Shown one piece after another: positions 18,800-29,738 of a DNA stretch of 64,000 nucleotides. A program made the position numbers and the translations under genes. Source of the stretch: Pseudoxanthomonas sp. CF125 (lineage in GTDB: Bacteria; Pseudomonadota; Gammaproteobacteria; Xanthomonadales; Xanthomonadaceae); NCBI RefSeq assembly GCF_900104085.1, contig NZ_FNLD01000001.1:811195-875194 (forward strand). The letters are read 5' to 3'. The notes beneath the pieces are model-generated. The model saw only the letters and a list, made by a program, of their open reading frames with translations, was not told where the DNA came from and did not search any database. The first letter of the stretch is position 1, and each line of letters starts with the position of its first letter.

Positions 18800-19378
18800 A
18801 TGAAACTCCTGCACCTCGACTCCAGTGCACTGGGCACCGGCTCGGTCACCCGTGAACTCACCGCCGCCATCGTAGCCCGTTGGCAGGACAAACTCCCGCA
18901 GTTGCAGGTCGAATACCGCGACCTGGATAGCGATCCCCTGCCCCATCTGACCGGCCAGTCGCTGGCCCAGGCCAATCCGGAAGAAGCGGCCGACGCGGCA
19001 CGCACCATGGAACAGTTCCTGGCCGCCGACGTGCTGGTGATCGGCGCGCCGATGTACAACTTCTCCATTCCTTCGACCTTGAAGGCCTGGATCGACCGCG
19101 TAGCGGTGGCGGGCAAGACTTTCCAATACACCGAGAAAGGGCCGGAAGGTCTGGCGGGCGGCAAGAAGATCATCATCGCCAGCGGCCGCGGTGGCATCCA
19201 TACCGGCTCGCCGACGGATTTCCAGGAAGCCTACCTGCGCCAGGTGTTCGGTTTCCTGGGCGTGACCGATATCGAATTCGTACGCGCCGAAGGCGTAGCG
19301 TATTCGCCGCAGCACCGCAGCGATGCGATCGCCGGGGCGCTGGCTTCCGTTCCGGAGCCGGTGCGGCTGGCTGCGTAA
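18800..19378 (+). CDS. azoR: FMN-dependent NADH-azoreductase
   Basis: A 192-residue flavodoxin-fold enzyme that reduces azo dyes and quinones with NADH, usually as a homodimer with FMN. Motifs: MKLLHLDSSALGTGSVTREL for phosphate binding, APMYNFSIPSTLKAWIDRV for the FMN ring, and ASGRGGIH. Its likely regulator is the divergent LysR gene. The start is the ATG at 18800, giving the family-standard N-terminus. Confidence 0.92.
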   Translation: MKLLHLDSSALGTGSVTRELTAAIVARWQDKLPQLQVEYRDLDSDPLPHLTGQSLAQANPEEAADAARTMEQFLAADVLVIGAPMYNFSIPSTLKAWIDRVAVAGKTFQYTEKGPEGLAGGKKIIIASGRGGIHTGSPTDFQEAYLRQVFGFLGVTDIEFVRAEGVAYSPQHRSDAIAGALASVPEPVRLAA

Positions 19379-19402
19379 CGAACACGATGTTCGTGCCGAT
19401 CG

Positions 19403-19434
19403 AAGCGGGTCTGCCTGTGCAGACCCGCTTTTTT
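19403..19434 (+). terminator. Rho-independent terminator of azoR
   Basis: The perfect stem AAGCGGGTCTG/CAGACCCGCTT with a 6-base loop is followed by a T-run, 24 bases past the azoR stop. Confidence 0.92.
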
Positions 19435-19467
19435 ATGGATACGTGGGTGAGCGTGTCGACTTCCGAT

Positions 19468-19605
19468 CGTCATCCCAGCGAAAGCTGGGATCCATTTTGA
19501 TCTTGATCTGGCTTGGTGCGAAGCTGCGAGGAGCCGGACCACAAAAGCCTAAAAGCACAAACAAAAACAAAGTCAAAATGGATCCCAGCTTTCGCTGGGA
19601 TGACG
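19468..19605. repeat. 33-bp perfect inverted repeat pair (CGTCATCCCAGC family)
   Basis: Arms 19468-19500 and 19573-19605 are exact reverse complements over 33 bases with a 72-base loop, between convergent azoR and serS. Each arm also contains its own short palindrome (CCCAGCgaaaGCTGGG). Confidence 0.85.
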
Positions 19606-19633
19606 CCGCTCTTCTCTTGTGTCGGCTGGAAGA

Positions 19634-21050
<1,417 letters not shown>

Positions 21051-21162
21051 ATCGAAACGGTGTCTTGCGATTCGCCTTAATTATCGCTTTTTATGCGATG
21101 CCCTGCCTCGCCCGGCTAGCCTGGGCTATGCCAGAATCGCGGGCAGCCCACCGGAACCCGCC

Positions 21163-21825
21163 ATGCCCGCTTCGAACCCGCCCGAACACGATTACGTTTT
21201 CCGCCTACCGCGCAGCGCCCTGCGTATCGCCGGTATCGCCTTCGGCATCGGCCTGGTGCTGTTCCTGATCGTGTGGTGGATGGGGCGCGACCAGGCGTTC
21301 TACAAAGTGGAACCCACCGCACCCGGCAAGCCGTTGAGCGAACTGGAAGCCTTGCCGGAACCCCTGGCCGGCGGCGACGGCGCCAGCGACATGCCCTCAG
21401 CCGGCACCGGTGCCGGACCGACCGAGCGCCCGCAACTGGTGGAAACCGCACCTCCACCGCCTTTGCCAACGCCCATCGACGAAACGGCCCAGCCCACAGC
21501 CCCCGAAGCCGGCGTTCCGGCTGCCGCCGGGATAGTGCTCGCGCCGGGCGACCAGCCGGTCCCGCTCAGCGGGCAGACGCCGCCGCCGCGTTATCCCAGT
21601 GACGCATTGCGCAGGGGCGAAAGTGGCACGGTGCTGGTGCGGGTGGAAGTGGACGTCAACGGCGCACCGGCGGGCGTGGCGCTGGTGCAGCGCAGCGGTT
21701 CGCGCGACCTGGATCGCGCCGCCATGGAAGCGGTGCGCAAGTGGCGCTTCATGCCCGCGCAGCGCGATGGGCAAGCTATAGCATCGAGCCTGGTGATTCC
21801 CATAGATTTCAAGGCCGACGAGTAA
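21163..21825 (+). CDS. TonB family energy transducer
   Basis: A 220-residue inner-membrane protein: cytoplasmic tail, one helix (IAGIAFGIGLVLFLIVWWMG, ~22-42), Pro/Ala-rich linker, and C-terminal TonB domain (~140-220) with PPRYPSDALRRGESGTVLVRV, DLDRAAMEAVRKWRF and SLVIPIDFK. It transmits proton-motive energy to TonB-dependent receptors. No exbB/exbD lies nearby. The next gene is a paralogue; both are monocistronic or a loose pair (119-base gap). Confidence 0.87.
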   Translation: MPASNPPEHDYVFRLPRSALRIAGIAFGIGLVLFLIVWWMGRDQAFYKVEPTAPGKPLSELEALPEPLAGGDGASDMPSAGTGAGPTERPQLVETAPPPPLPTPIDETAQPTAPEAGVPAAAGIVLAPGDQPVPLSGQTPPPRYPSDALRRGESGTVLVRVEVDVNGAPAGVALVQRSGSRDLDRAAMEAVRKWRFMPAQRDGQAIASSLVIPIDFKADE

Positions 21826-21944
21826 ATTCGGAACCTGAACGGCTACGGCTCCCGGCGGCCGCTTTCACGGTGCCGTGACGCTTTCGCAACAAACCCGCAT
21901 GCAAGACTCGCACCTGTTCATCCACATGTTCAGGGAGGTCAAGC

Positions 21945-22517
21945 ATGTCTACACCTAATCCGAACGATCCCGGTTACAACAGCGTCGATCCCGATGCGCC
22001 CGTAGTCGCACCACCGCGCACCAGCAGCGCGCTGCTCTGGCTACTCCTGCTGGTGGCGCTGGTTGCGCTGGGCCTGTGGTGGTACGGAAAACGCGAGGCC
22101 ACCGAAGCCCGCGACCTGCCTGCCGCCACCCAGCAGCCGGCGGTGGTAGATGAAACAGCGGCGCCTTCGGCCGTAGTGGCGGACAAGAAACCGGTAGAGA
22201 AAAAGCCGGTGGCCAAGCCCAAGCCGGTGGCCAAAATCAACCGCGATCCTTCTCCCCTGGCCGGCAATCAGACCCCGAAATACCCGCCGCAAGCGCTGCG
22301 CTCCGGCGTGGAAGGCAGCGTGAGCGTGCGCGTGGAAGTAGACGCCAACGGCAATCCCACCGATGTACAAGTGGTGGAACGCAGCGGCGAACGCAGCCGC
22401 GACCTGGACCGGGCGGTGACCGATGCCGTGCGCAAATGGCGCTTCGAGCCGGCGATGAAGGACGGCAAGGCGGTACCGGGCGCGGTGGTGGTGCCGGTGG
22501 AGTTCAAGAACCAGTAA
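21945..22517 (+). CDS. TonB family energy transducer (paralogue)
   Basis: A 190-residue protein with an N-terminal anchor (ALLWLLLLVALVALGLWWYG, ~30-50), a short Lys/Pro linker (VEKKPVAKPKPVAK) and a TonB C-terminal domain: TPKYPPQALRSGVEGSVSVRV, DLDRAVTDAVRKWRFEP, VVPVEFKNQ. It is clearly related to the preceding gene, so a tandem duplication is likely. A ribosome binding site (AGGGAGG) precedes the ATG. Its last 14 bases overlap the end of convergent aroA. Confidence 0.87.
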   Translation: MSTPNPNDPGYNSVDPDAPVVAPPRTSSALLWLLLLVALVALGLWWYGKREATEARDLPAATQQPAVVDETAAPSAVVADKKPVEKKPVAKPKPVAKINRDPSPLAGNQTPKYPPQALRSGVEGSVSVRVEVDANGNPTDVQVVERSGERSRDLDRAVTDAVRKWRFEPAMKDGKAVPGAVVVPVEFKNQ

Positions 22518-23817
22518 AGGTTCCGAAACCGACGCTTCGCGCCAACGCATCGTAGTTCGGGAACGACGTGGCCACATTGGCCACGTCGTCGATTGCGACT
22601 TCGCCCGACGCCACTTGGGCGGCCACGCTGAAAGCCATGGCGATGCGATGGTCGCCATGGCTGTCGACCGCGCCGCCTCCGATCCGGCCGCCAAAAATGG
22701 TGGCGCCATCGGCAGTTTCGTCCACCCGGATACCCAGCGCGCGCAACCCCACCGACATGGAAGCCAGGCGGTCGGATTCCTTGACCCGCAGTTCGGCGGC
22801 GCCGCGCACTACCGTGTTGCCGGCGGCGCAGGCCGCGGCGACGAACAGCGCGGGGAATTCGTCGATCATGTCCGGCACGATTTCCACCGGCACTTCGATG
22901 CCGCGCAACGGCGCGTGGCGCACGACCAAGTCGGCTACGGGTTCGCCGCCGTGCTCGTTGCGGTTTTCTTCTGCGATGTCCGCACCCATCGCCCGCAATG
23001 CGATCAGCAGGCCGGTGCGACGCGGGTTCAGTCCGACAGCACGCAGGCGCAGTTCCGAACCGGGAACGATGCTGGCCGCGACGATGAAGAAGGCGGCCGA
23101 GGAAAAATCGGCCGGCACCGAAATATCCGTGGCGCGCAGGCGCTGTCCGCCGCGCAGGCGCGCATGGCCCGGTGAGAATTCGATGTCCACGCCGAACGCC
23201 GAGAGCATGCGTTCGGTGTAGTCGCGGGTCGGGTGCGGTTCGCGCACCACGGTTTCGCCTTCCGCATACAGCCCGGCCAGCAGCACTGCGGACTTGACCT
23301 GCGCGCTGGCCACTTCCAAGGTGTAGTCCATACCGCGCATGGGCTGCCCGCCATGGATGCGCAAGGGCGGCACGCCGCCCGGCTCGGAGTCGATGCGCGC
23401 GCTCATCTTCGCCAGCGGATCGATGACCCGGCGCATGGGGCGCTTGGAAAGCGATTCGTCGCCCACCAGCACGCTGTCGAAGTCCTGCGCGGCCAGCAGG
23501 CCCGCCAGCAAGCGCATGCCGGTACCGGCATTGCCGCAGTCCAGGGGCGCTGCGGGCGCGCGCAAGCCGTCTACGCCTACGCCGTGCACGATGCGTTGCG
23601 AGGGCGAAGGCGTTTCGATGCGTACGCCCAGCTGCGAGAAGATCGCGGCGGTGGCGCGGGTGTCTTCTCCTTCCAGGAAGCCGTCGATGTGGGAGATGCC
23701 GTCGGCCAGGGCGGCGAACATCACCGCGCGGTGGGAGACCGACTTGTCTCCCGGGATCTCGATTTCGCCGCGCAGCGCTTGCCCGGGAGAAACGGTCCAG
23801 TTTTGCCTTTCAGTCAT
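22504..23817 (-). CDS. aroA: 3-phosphoshikimate 1-carboxyvinyltransferase (EPSP synthase, class II-like)
   Basis: Sixth step of the shikimate pathway: joins shikimate-3-phosphate and PEP to give EPSP. The 437-residue protein has IPGDKSVSHRAVMFAAL, DCGNAGTGMRLLAGLL, GDESLSKRPMRRVIDPL, MASAQVKSAVLLAGL-like VASAQVKSAVLLAGL, DMIDEFPALFVAAA, RVKESDRLA and HGDHRIAMAF. Several of these (KRPM-RV, DMIDE) are closest to the class II enzymes such as Agrobacterium CP4. Gly98 occupies the position of CP4 Ala100. The ATG at 23817 is preferred to one 30 bases upstream. It is monocistronic here and not beside pheA/serC because of a repeat-filled gap. Confidence 0.96.
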   Translation of the reverse strand: MTERQNWTVSPGQALRGEIEIPGDKSVSHRAVMFAALADGISHIDGFLEGEDTRATAAIFSQLGVRIETPSPSQRIVHGVGVDGLRAPAAPLDCGNAGTGMRLLAGLLAAQDFDSVLVGDESLSKRPMRRVIDPLAKMSARIDSEPGGVPPLRIHGGQPMRGMDYTLEVASAQVKSAVLLAGLYAEGETVVREPHPTRDYTERMLSAFGVDIEFSPGHARLRGGQRLRATDISVPADFSSAAFFIVAASIVPGSELRLRAVGLNPRRTGLLIALRAMGADIAEENRNEHGGEPVADLVVRHAPLRGIEVPVEIVPDMIDEFPALFVAAACAAGNTVVRGAAELRVKESDRLASMSVGLRALGIRVDETADGATIFGGRIGGGAVDSHGDHRIAMAFSVAAQVASGEVAIDDVANVATSFPNYDALARSVGFGTFTGS

Positions 23818-24039
23818 TCTATGAATCCTGCTAGCTCGTACCGTCATCCCAGCGAACGCTGGAAGCGTTTTTCAACAGCCGAATGGCTGGTCATCCATCT
23901 TGATCTTGCACTTGCTCCGCTTCTGCCTCCTCCCTTGCGCGCAGCGCAGGGGAGGATTGAGGAGGGGTGCTCTTGATTTTGCTTTTTGCTTTAGCGTCTC
24001 AGAAGCAGATCAAGAGCGTTTCGCGCTTTGCGCGAGTCA

Positions 24040-24217
24040 CTTTTCTTTGAACGGCAAAGAAAAGTAACCAAAAGAAAGCCGCCCTAACGTCGCGCCCGGC
24101 GATGAAGCCACCGGGTCCGCAAGCGGGCCGGGAATTTCCGTAAGGCGCATCCTGCGCCTCCGGAAACGGCGCACATCCTTGTGCGCCGCCCCTGCGGGGT
24201 TTACCCGGCCCGCTTGC
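24040..24217. repeat. Compound intergenic repeat with cloverleaf-like palindrome
   Basis: Between aroA and pheA (gap 23818-24261, no gene). First, CTTTTCTTTG/CAAAGAAAAG (24040-24064). Then an outer 14-bp perfect stem GCAAGCGGGCCGGG (24119-24132) pairs with 24204-24217 and encloses smaller hairpins: GGCGCAtccTGCGCC (24144-24158, flanked by TTCCG/CGGAA), GGCGCAC/GTGCGCC (24168-24187), and CCCC/GGGG (24189-24199). A single CGTCATCCCAGCG unit lies at about 23840. Confidence 0.7.
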
Positions 24218-24261
24218 CGCGTCTCACGGGGCTATTGGAGCAAAGCCGAAGCCTAGAGCAC

Positions 24262-25422
24262 TTAGGGCACCGCCACCGGATACGAACCCAGCACCTTGAT
24301 CTGTGCCGAATGCGCTTCCAGTTCGGCCAGCGCTTTCTTCATCGACTCGTCCTCGACATGGCCGGCCAGGTCGATGAAGAATCCGTATTCCCATTTGGCG
24401 TGGTGCGAAGGCCGCGATTCGATGCGGTTCATGCTGATGCCGTGGCGCGCGAACGGGCTCAGCACATTGAACAGCGCGCCGGGCTGGTCGCGGATGAACA
24501 CCAGCACCGAGGTGCGATCGTGGCCCGAGGAAGGGAATATCTGCCGGCCGATCACCAGGAAGCGGGTGGTGTTGTCGGCGTCGTCTTCGATCGAAGCCAT
24601 GATGACTTTCTTCAGCCCGTACACATGGCCGGCGCTTTCGCCGGCGATGGCCGCCGCGTCGTCCGAATTGCGGGCGCGGCGCGCGCCTTCGGCGTTGCTG
24701 GAAACCGGGATCTTCTCGACCTTGGGCAGATTGGAACGCAGCCAGGAAGAAGTCTGTGCGAACGACTGCGGATGCGAGTAGATGCGCTCGATGTCCTCGA
24801 TGCGGCCGGTGCGCGACAGCAGGTACTGGTGTACGCGCAGTTCGACTTCGCCGCAGATCTTGAGGTTGGAGGTGAGGAACATGTCCAGGGTGACCTGGAT
24901 GGTGCCCTGCCCCGAATTCTCCACTGGCACCACACCGAAATCGGCGTTGCCGTTCTCCACTTCCTGGAACACTTCCTCGATGCTGGCCAGCGGCAGGCCG
25001 TGTGCGGAGCGGCCGAAGTGCTTCATCACCGCCTGCTGGCTGAAGGTGCCTTCCGGGCCCAGGAAGCCGACTTTCAAGGGCTCCTGCTGGGCCAGGCAGG
25101 CGGACATGATTTCGCGGAATACGTGCACCAGCACTTCATCGCTGAGCGGGCCCTGGTTGCGGTCCACCACCATGCGCAGCACCTGGGCCTCGCGTTCGGG
25201 GCGGTAATAGTCCACGGCGGCGGCGAGCTTGCCCTTGGCTTTTCCGACCTGCAGCGCATACGCGGCCCGGTCGGCGATCAGACCTTGTATCTGGCGGTCG
25301 ATGCCGTCGATATGGGCACGCACGTCAGCCAGAACCGGCGCTGCTGCCGTGTCGGGCTTGGCGGCTTTCTTCGCGACGGGCTTGGCGGCTTTCGCCGCTT
25401 TCTTCTTGGGTTTGGGGGTCAT
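24262..25422 (-). CDS. pheA: Bifunctional chorismate mutase/prephenate dehydratase
   Basis: Makes phenylpyruvate from chorismate in two steps of phenylalanine synthesis. The 386 residues contain a chorismate mutase domain (~30-112, HIDGIDRQIQGLIADRAAYA), a prephenate dehydratase domain (~116-295, VGFLGPEGTFSQQAV, ending NTTRFLVIG), and an ACT regulatory domain (~305-380) with PGALFNVL and IESRP, the phenylalanine-binding motifs for feedback inhibition. Odd: the first ~25 residues are a Lys/Ala/Pro tail (KPKKKAAKAAKPVAKKAAK) like histone H1. It is the neighbour of serC, as in many proteobacteria. Confidence 0.96.
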   Translation of the reverse strand: MTPKPKKKAAKAAKPVAKKAAKPDTAAAPVLADVRAHIDGIDRQIQGLIADRAAYALQVGKAKGKLAAAVDYYRPEREAQVLRMVVDRNQGPLSDEVLVHVFREIMSACLAQQEPLKVGFLGPEGTFSQQAVMKHFGRSAHGLPLASIEEVFQEVENGNADFGVVPVENSGQGTIQVTLDMFLTSNLKICGEVELRVHQYLLSRTGRIEDIERIYSHPQSFAQTSSWLRSNLPKVEKIPVSSNAEGARRARNSDDAAAIAGESAGHVYGLKKVIMASIEDDADNTTRFLVIGRQIFPSSGHDRTSVLVFIRDQPGALFNVLSPFARHGISMNRIESRPSHHAKWEYGFFIDLAGHVEDESMKKALAELEAHSAQIKVLGSYPVAVP

Positions 25423-25462
25423 GGCTAATCCGGTGCTTTCATCAATCTGGACTTGATCTGGA

Positions 25463-25532
25463 CGTAGGAGCGACGTAAGTCGCGAATCGATTACTGGTCG
25501 AAGACACCATCGCGACTTACGTCGCTCCTACG
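25463..25532. repeat. Inverted repeat pair (CGTAGGAGCGACGTAAGTCGCGA family)
   Basis: Arms 25463-25485 and 25510-25532 are exact reverse complements over 23 bases with a 24-base loop, located between serC and pheA, which point the same way. Confidence 0.85.
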
Positions 25533-25544
25533 CGGAATTGGGCT

Positions 25545-26630
25545 TTATCCATTGCGTTGCTGGAAATCGCGCATGAAGTCGACCAGCGCCTGTGCGGCTT
25601 CCACCGGCAATGCGTTATACAACGAGGCGCGCAGGCCGCCGACCGCCTTGTGGCCTTTCAGCGCCAGCAGGCCCGCGGCCTTCGATTCGGCCACGAAGCG
25701 CGCCGTCAGCGTCTCGTCGGGAAGGAAGTACGGAACGTTCATGCGCGAACGCACCGACGGCACCACTTCGTTGCGGTAGAAACCGCCCGAAGCGTCGATG
25801 GCGTCGTAGACCAGCTTCGACTTCACTGCGCTGCGGCGGGCGAATTCCGCCACCCCGCCCTGCGCCAGCATCCACTTGAACACCAGTCCGGCCAGATACC
25901 AGTTCCAGGTGGGCGGCGTGTTGAGCATGGAATCGCGCGCGGCGTGCGAGCGATAGTCGAAGATGTCGGCGCGCGGCTGGCCGCTGCGTTCCAGCAGGTC
26001 GCGGCGGATGATCACCACCGCCACGCCCACCGGCCCCAGGTTCTTCTGCGCGCCGGCGTAGATCACGCCGTACCTGGTGACGTCGATGGGTTCGGAGGCG
26101 ATGCTGGAGCTGAAGTCGGCGAACAACGGCGCGGCGCCGACTTCGGGCGTATTGCGGAATTCGACGCCATGGATGGTTTCGTTGGCGGTGATGTGCACGT
26201 AGGCTGCATCGGGGGTGAGCTTCCAGCTGTCGCGTGCGGGAATGTCGCGGAAGCCCCCCGGTTCGCCATCGGCGGCTATGTTCACCTTGGCGTACGGTGC
26301 GACCTGCTTGATCGCCGTCTTGCCCCAGTGGCCGGTCACCACGTAATCGACGGTCTGGCCGGGCGCGGTAAAGTTGAGGGCCAGCAAAGCCTGCTGGGTG
26401 GTGGCGCCTCCGGACAGGAACAGCACCGCGTAATCATCCGGAATTCCCACCAGGGTCCGCAGGTCGGCTTCGGCCTCGGCGGCCACCGCGATGAAATCGG
26501 CGCTGCGGTGGCTGATCTCCACGATCGAGGCGCCTACGCCATTCCAGTCGAGCATTTCCGCCTGGGCCTGCAGCAGTACTGATTCCGGCAAGGTGGCGGG
26601 GCCGGCACTGAAATTGAAGACGCGGGTCAT
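25545..26630 (-). CDS. serC: Phosphoserine aminotransferase
   Basis: PLP enzyme converting 3-phosphohydroxypyruvate to phosphoserine (serine synthesis) and also acting in pyridoxine synthesis. 361 residues, the usual length. It starts [19 protein letters not shown]; the PLP Lys lies in [28 protein letters not shown] and MNTPPTW-like [20 protein letters not shown] are family-typical. It is upstream of pheA in the same direction, separated by a 122-base gap filled by an inverted repeat, so they may still be co-transcribed. Confidence 0.97.
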   Translation of the reverse strand: MTRVFNFSAGPATLPESVLLQAQAEMLDWNGVGASIVEISHRSADFIAVAAEAEADLRTLVGIPDDYAVLFLSGGATTQQALLALNFTAPGQTVDYVVTGHWGKTAIKQVAPYAKVNIAADGEPGGFRDIPARDSWKLTPDAAYVHITANETIHGVEFRNTPEVGAAPLFADFSSSIASEPIDVTRYGVIYAGAQKNLGPVGVAVVIIRRDLLERSGQPRADIFDYRSHAARDSMLNTPPTWNWYLAGLVFKWMLAQGGVAEFARRSAVKSKLVYDAIDASGGFYRNEVVPSVRSRMNVPYFLPDETLTARFVAESKAAGLLALKGHKAVGGLRASLYNALPVEAAQALVDFMRDFQQRNG

Positions 26631-26784
26631 GAGGGGCCTGCAAAGTGGATCCATAGTATGCCGCAGCGCAGCAGCCAGAGCAGTCCTGGTTTCAAACGTA
26701 ACTTGTGCTGTCTGGACCGTGCGGCCGCGAAACCTTTTGCCGCCTGCCCGCCTCTATAGTTGGGCTATCCCAAGGAACACCGCC

Positions 26785-27753
<969 letters not shown>

Positions 27754-27769
27754 CCGAGATTCCGATAAC

Positions 27770-27875
27770 CCGTTCGTGGTGAGCCTGTCGAACCACGCTC
27801 TTTGCGATTTGTTTAAATATACGGCCGTTTTATTTCCCTTCGAAAAGCGTGGTTCGACAGGCTCACCACGAACGG
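27770..27875. repeat. 29-bp inverted repeat pair inside the msrPQ operon
   Basis: Arms 27770-27798 and 27847-27875 (CCGTTCGTGGTGAGCCTGTC... and its complement) are exact over 29 bases with a 48-base AT-rich loop. Confidence 0.88.
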
Positions 27876-27915
27876 CGTTCTTTCTCTTCTTTGAACCCCA
27901 CACACCTGGTAATGA

Positions 27916-28545
27916 ATGGCCAAGACCTCCATCGGCATCATCGCCGCCAAGACCCTCGTACACCTTGCCGCGCTGACGCCGGTGGCGATCCTGGCCTGGC
28001 AGTTTTACGACGTCTGGCAGAACAACAGCGACGCTCTGGGCGCCGACCCGGTGGCCGAGATCGAGCACCGCCTCGGCCTGTGGGCATTGCGTCTGCTGAT
28101 GGTCGCCCTGGCCATTACGCCGCTACGGCAGTTGACCGGACAGGCGGTATTGATCCGCTTTCGCCGCATGATCGGCCTGTATGCGTTCTTCTACGCCTGC
28201 CTGCACTTCGCCGCCTACCTGGGACTGGACTTGCGCGGTTATTGGACGCAGATATTCGCCGAGATCGTGAAGCGCCCGTACATCACCGTGGGTTTCAGCG
28301 CCTGGCTGCTGTTGTTGCCCTTGGCCGTCACTTCCACCAAGGGTTGGATCAGGCGTCTGGGGCGCAACTGGGGACGCCTGCACAAACTGGTCTACGCTGC
28401 CGGCGTGCTGGCGGTGCTGCATTTCTGGTGGCTGGTGAAATCCGACATACGCGAACCTTTGCTGTACGCCTCGATCCTGACGGTACTGCTGGGCTGGCGC
28501 GCGTGGAAAGCCTTCAGCCGGCGCCGAACAGCAACAGCGCACTGA
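27916..28545 (+). CDS. msrQ: Protein-methionine-sulfoxide reductase haem-binding subunit MsrQ
   Basis: Inner-membrane b-type haem protein that passes electrons from the quinone pool to MsrP. 209 residues, about six helices, ferric-reductase-like fold. Haem-ligand histidines are in YACLHFAAYLGLDL and LHKLVYAAGVLAVLHFWWLVK. MALAITPLRQLTG-like text (ALAITPLRQLTGQAV) is typical of YedZ. Its 3' end overlaps the convergent FHA gene by 32 bases. Confidence 0.94.
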   Translation: MAKTSIGIIAAKTLVHLAALTPVAILAWQFYDVWQNNSDALGADPVAEIEHRLGLWALRLLMVALAITPLRQLTGQAVLIRFRRMIGLYAFFYACLHFAAYLGLDLRGYWTQIFAEIVKRPYITVGFSAWLLLLPLAVTSTKGWIRRLGRNWGRLHKLVYAAGVLAVLHFWWLVKSDIREPLLYASILTVLLGWRAWKAFSRRRTATAH

Positions 28546-29332
28546 GCATCGCGGCCAGGAAAAGAGCCGCCAGCAACAGCCATGGCCAACGCCGCATGGA
28601 AGGCTTGTTGACGGGAACTGCGTCCGACCCGGCTCCCTCCTCGCCACCGTCGTCGGCCAAGCCCGCAGCCTCCCCGGAGGCTTCCTGCCAGGGCACCTCC
28701 ACCAGGAACCGGTGCTGGCTGCCGAAAGCCACCTGATCGCCGGCCGCCAGCAGCGCATCGCGCACCATGACGCCGTTGACCATGCTTCCCGCAGTCGAAC
28801 TCAAGCCGCGCAACAGCACGCGGTCGCCGCGGCGTTCCAACTGGGCGTGGCGCTCCGCGAAATCCGTATCGTCGATACGGATCGCCGCGTCGGCCGCACG
28901 GCCGACCAGGCAGGGTTGCGACAAGGTGAAAGCGCGGCCATGGTGCTTGCCGCCCACACCGCGAAGAACGATGCGCGGATCGCTGTCGGCTGGATCGGCC
29001 GGCGGCACCGCGTCCAGGCCCTGGTGCGAGGCCTGCACCAGGATCTCGGCGCCGTCGAGATAGATCGAGTCGCCGGCGCGCACCAGCGCCATGCGCTGCA
29101 CCGGCCTGCCGTTGACGTGGACGCCCCGGATGCCCGCGGCCACCTGCAGCCACAGGCCGCGACGGTCCATGCAGAACTGGGCCAGCAAGGCGCCTTGGGC
29201 GTTGTCGCCTACGCCCAGCAGGCCGCTGGCTTCGCGCACGATACGATGCACGCCGGTGACCAGCGCGCGATCAGGTTGTTGGCGGTTGCCGAAATGAAGT
29301 CTGAGGTTTTCCACGCCGCAGGAGACTAACAT
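28514..29332 (-). CDS. FHA-domain membrane protein
   Basis: A 272-residue protein with probably two FHA-like (phosphothreonine-binding) modules. The first (~1-100) is degenerate; it contains GVHVNGRPVQRMALVRAGD. The second (~120-205) has the better pattern QPCLVGRAADAAIRIDD, AERHAQLERRGD and NGVMVRDALLAAGDQVAFGS. After an acidic linker comes one C-terminal helix (WPWLLLAALFLAAMLSALLLF) ending the protein, so the FHA part faces the cytoplasm. The chosen start is MLVSCGVENLRLHFGN; further upstream the frame crosses the next gene. No kinase is adjacent. Confidence 0.8.
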   Translation of the reverse strand: MLVSCGVENLRLHFGNRQQPDRALVTGVHRIVREASGLLGVGDNAQGALLAQFCMDRRGLWLQVAAGIRGVHVNGRPVQRMALVRAGDSIYLDGAEILVQASHQGLDAVPPADPADSDPRIVLRGVGGKHHGRAFTLSQPCLVGRAADAAIRIDDTDFAERHAQLERRGDRVLLRGLSSTAGSMVNGVMVRDALLAAGDQVAFGSQHRFLVEVPWQEASGEAAGLADDGGEEGAGSDAVPVNKPSMRRWPWLLLAALFLAAMLSALLLFGAG

Positions 29333-29401
29333 GCCGCGTTGCGGCTTGGACTCGGCGACGCGCTTGCGCACAATAGACAACGAACGACAGGAACCACGTA
29401 C

Positions 29402-29677
29402 ATGCCCAGCATCGACATCCACCACGAACACTCCAAGACGCCGAAACAGGCGCGCAAGGCATTGGAAGACGTTGCCGAAAAACTGGCCGAGCGCTTCGGC
29501 ATGCAGCACGAGTGGGACGGCGACACGCTGACCTTCAACCGCTCCGGGGTCGACGGAAAGATCGAACTGTCGCCGAAGAAATTGCACGTCACCGCACAGC
29601 TCGGCTTCATGTTGTCGATGCTGAAGGACCCCATTGAGTCCGAAATCAGGCGCGTGCTCAACGAGAAATTCGGGTAG
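29402..29677 (+). CDS. Polyhydroxyalkanoic acid system family protein
   Basis: A 91-residue protein resembling the PHA granule-region family (PHA_gran_rgn): PSIDIHHEHSKTPKQARKAL, AERFGMQHEWDGDTLTFNR, LHVTAQLGFMLSMLKDPIESEI. Members lie near PHA synthesis genes and are thought to act at storage granules; the biochemical role is unproven. The ATG at 29402 gives the normal N-terminus. Its TAG stop is part of a GTAGGTCGGGG repeat. Confidence 0.8.
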   Translation: MPSIDIHHEHSKTPKQARKALEDVAEKLAERFGMQHEWDGDTLTFNRSGVDGKIELSPKKLHVTAQLGFMLSMLKDPIESEIRRVLNEKFG

Positions 29678-29738
29678 GTCGGGGCTACGCCCCCGACGCA
29701 CGGACGGTCAAGGCCTCGGGGGCGTAGCTCCGACCTAC
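29674..29738. repeat. GTAGGTCGGGG-family inverted pair supplying two stop codons
   Basis: Units 29674-29698 and 29716-29738 in opposite orientation. The TAG of the left unit (29675-29677) ends the PHA protein, and the TAG of the right unit, read on the minus strand (29735-29737), ends the convergent gene. Confidence 0.85.

Noticed and set aside
19468..19605. Insertion-sequence ends
   Set aside because: Inverted arms enclose only 72 bases, no transposase and no target duplication evident; REP-type pair is the better reading.
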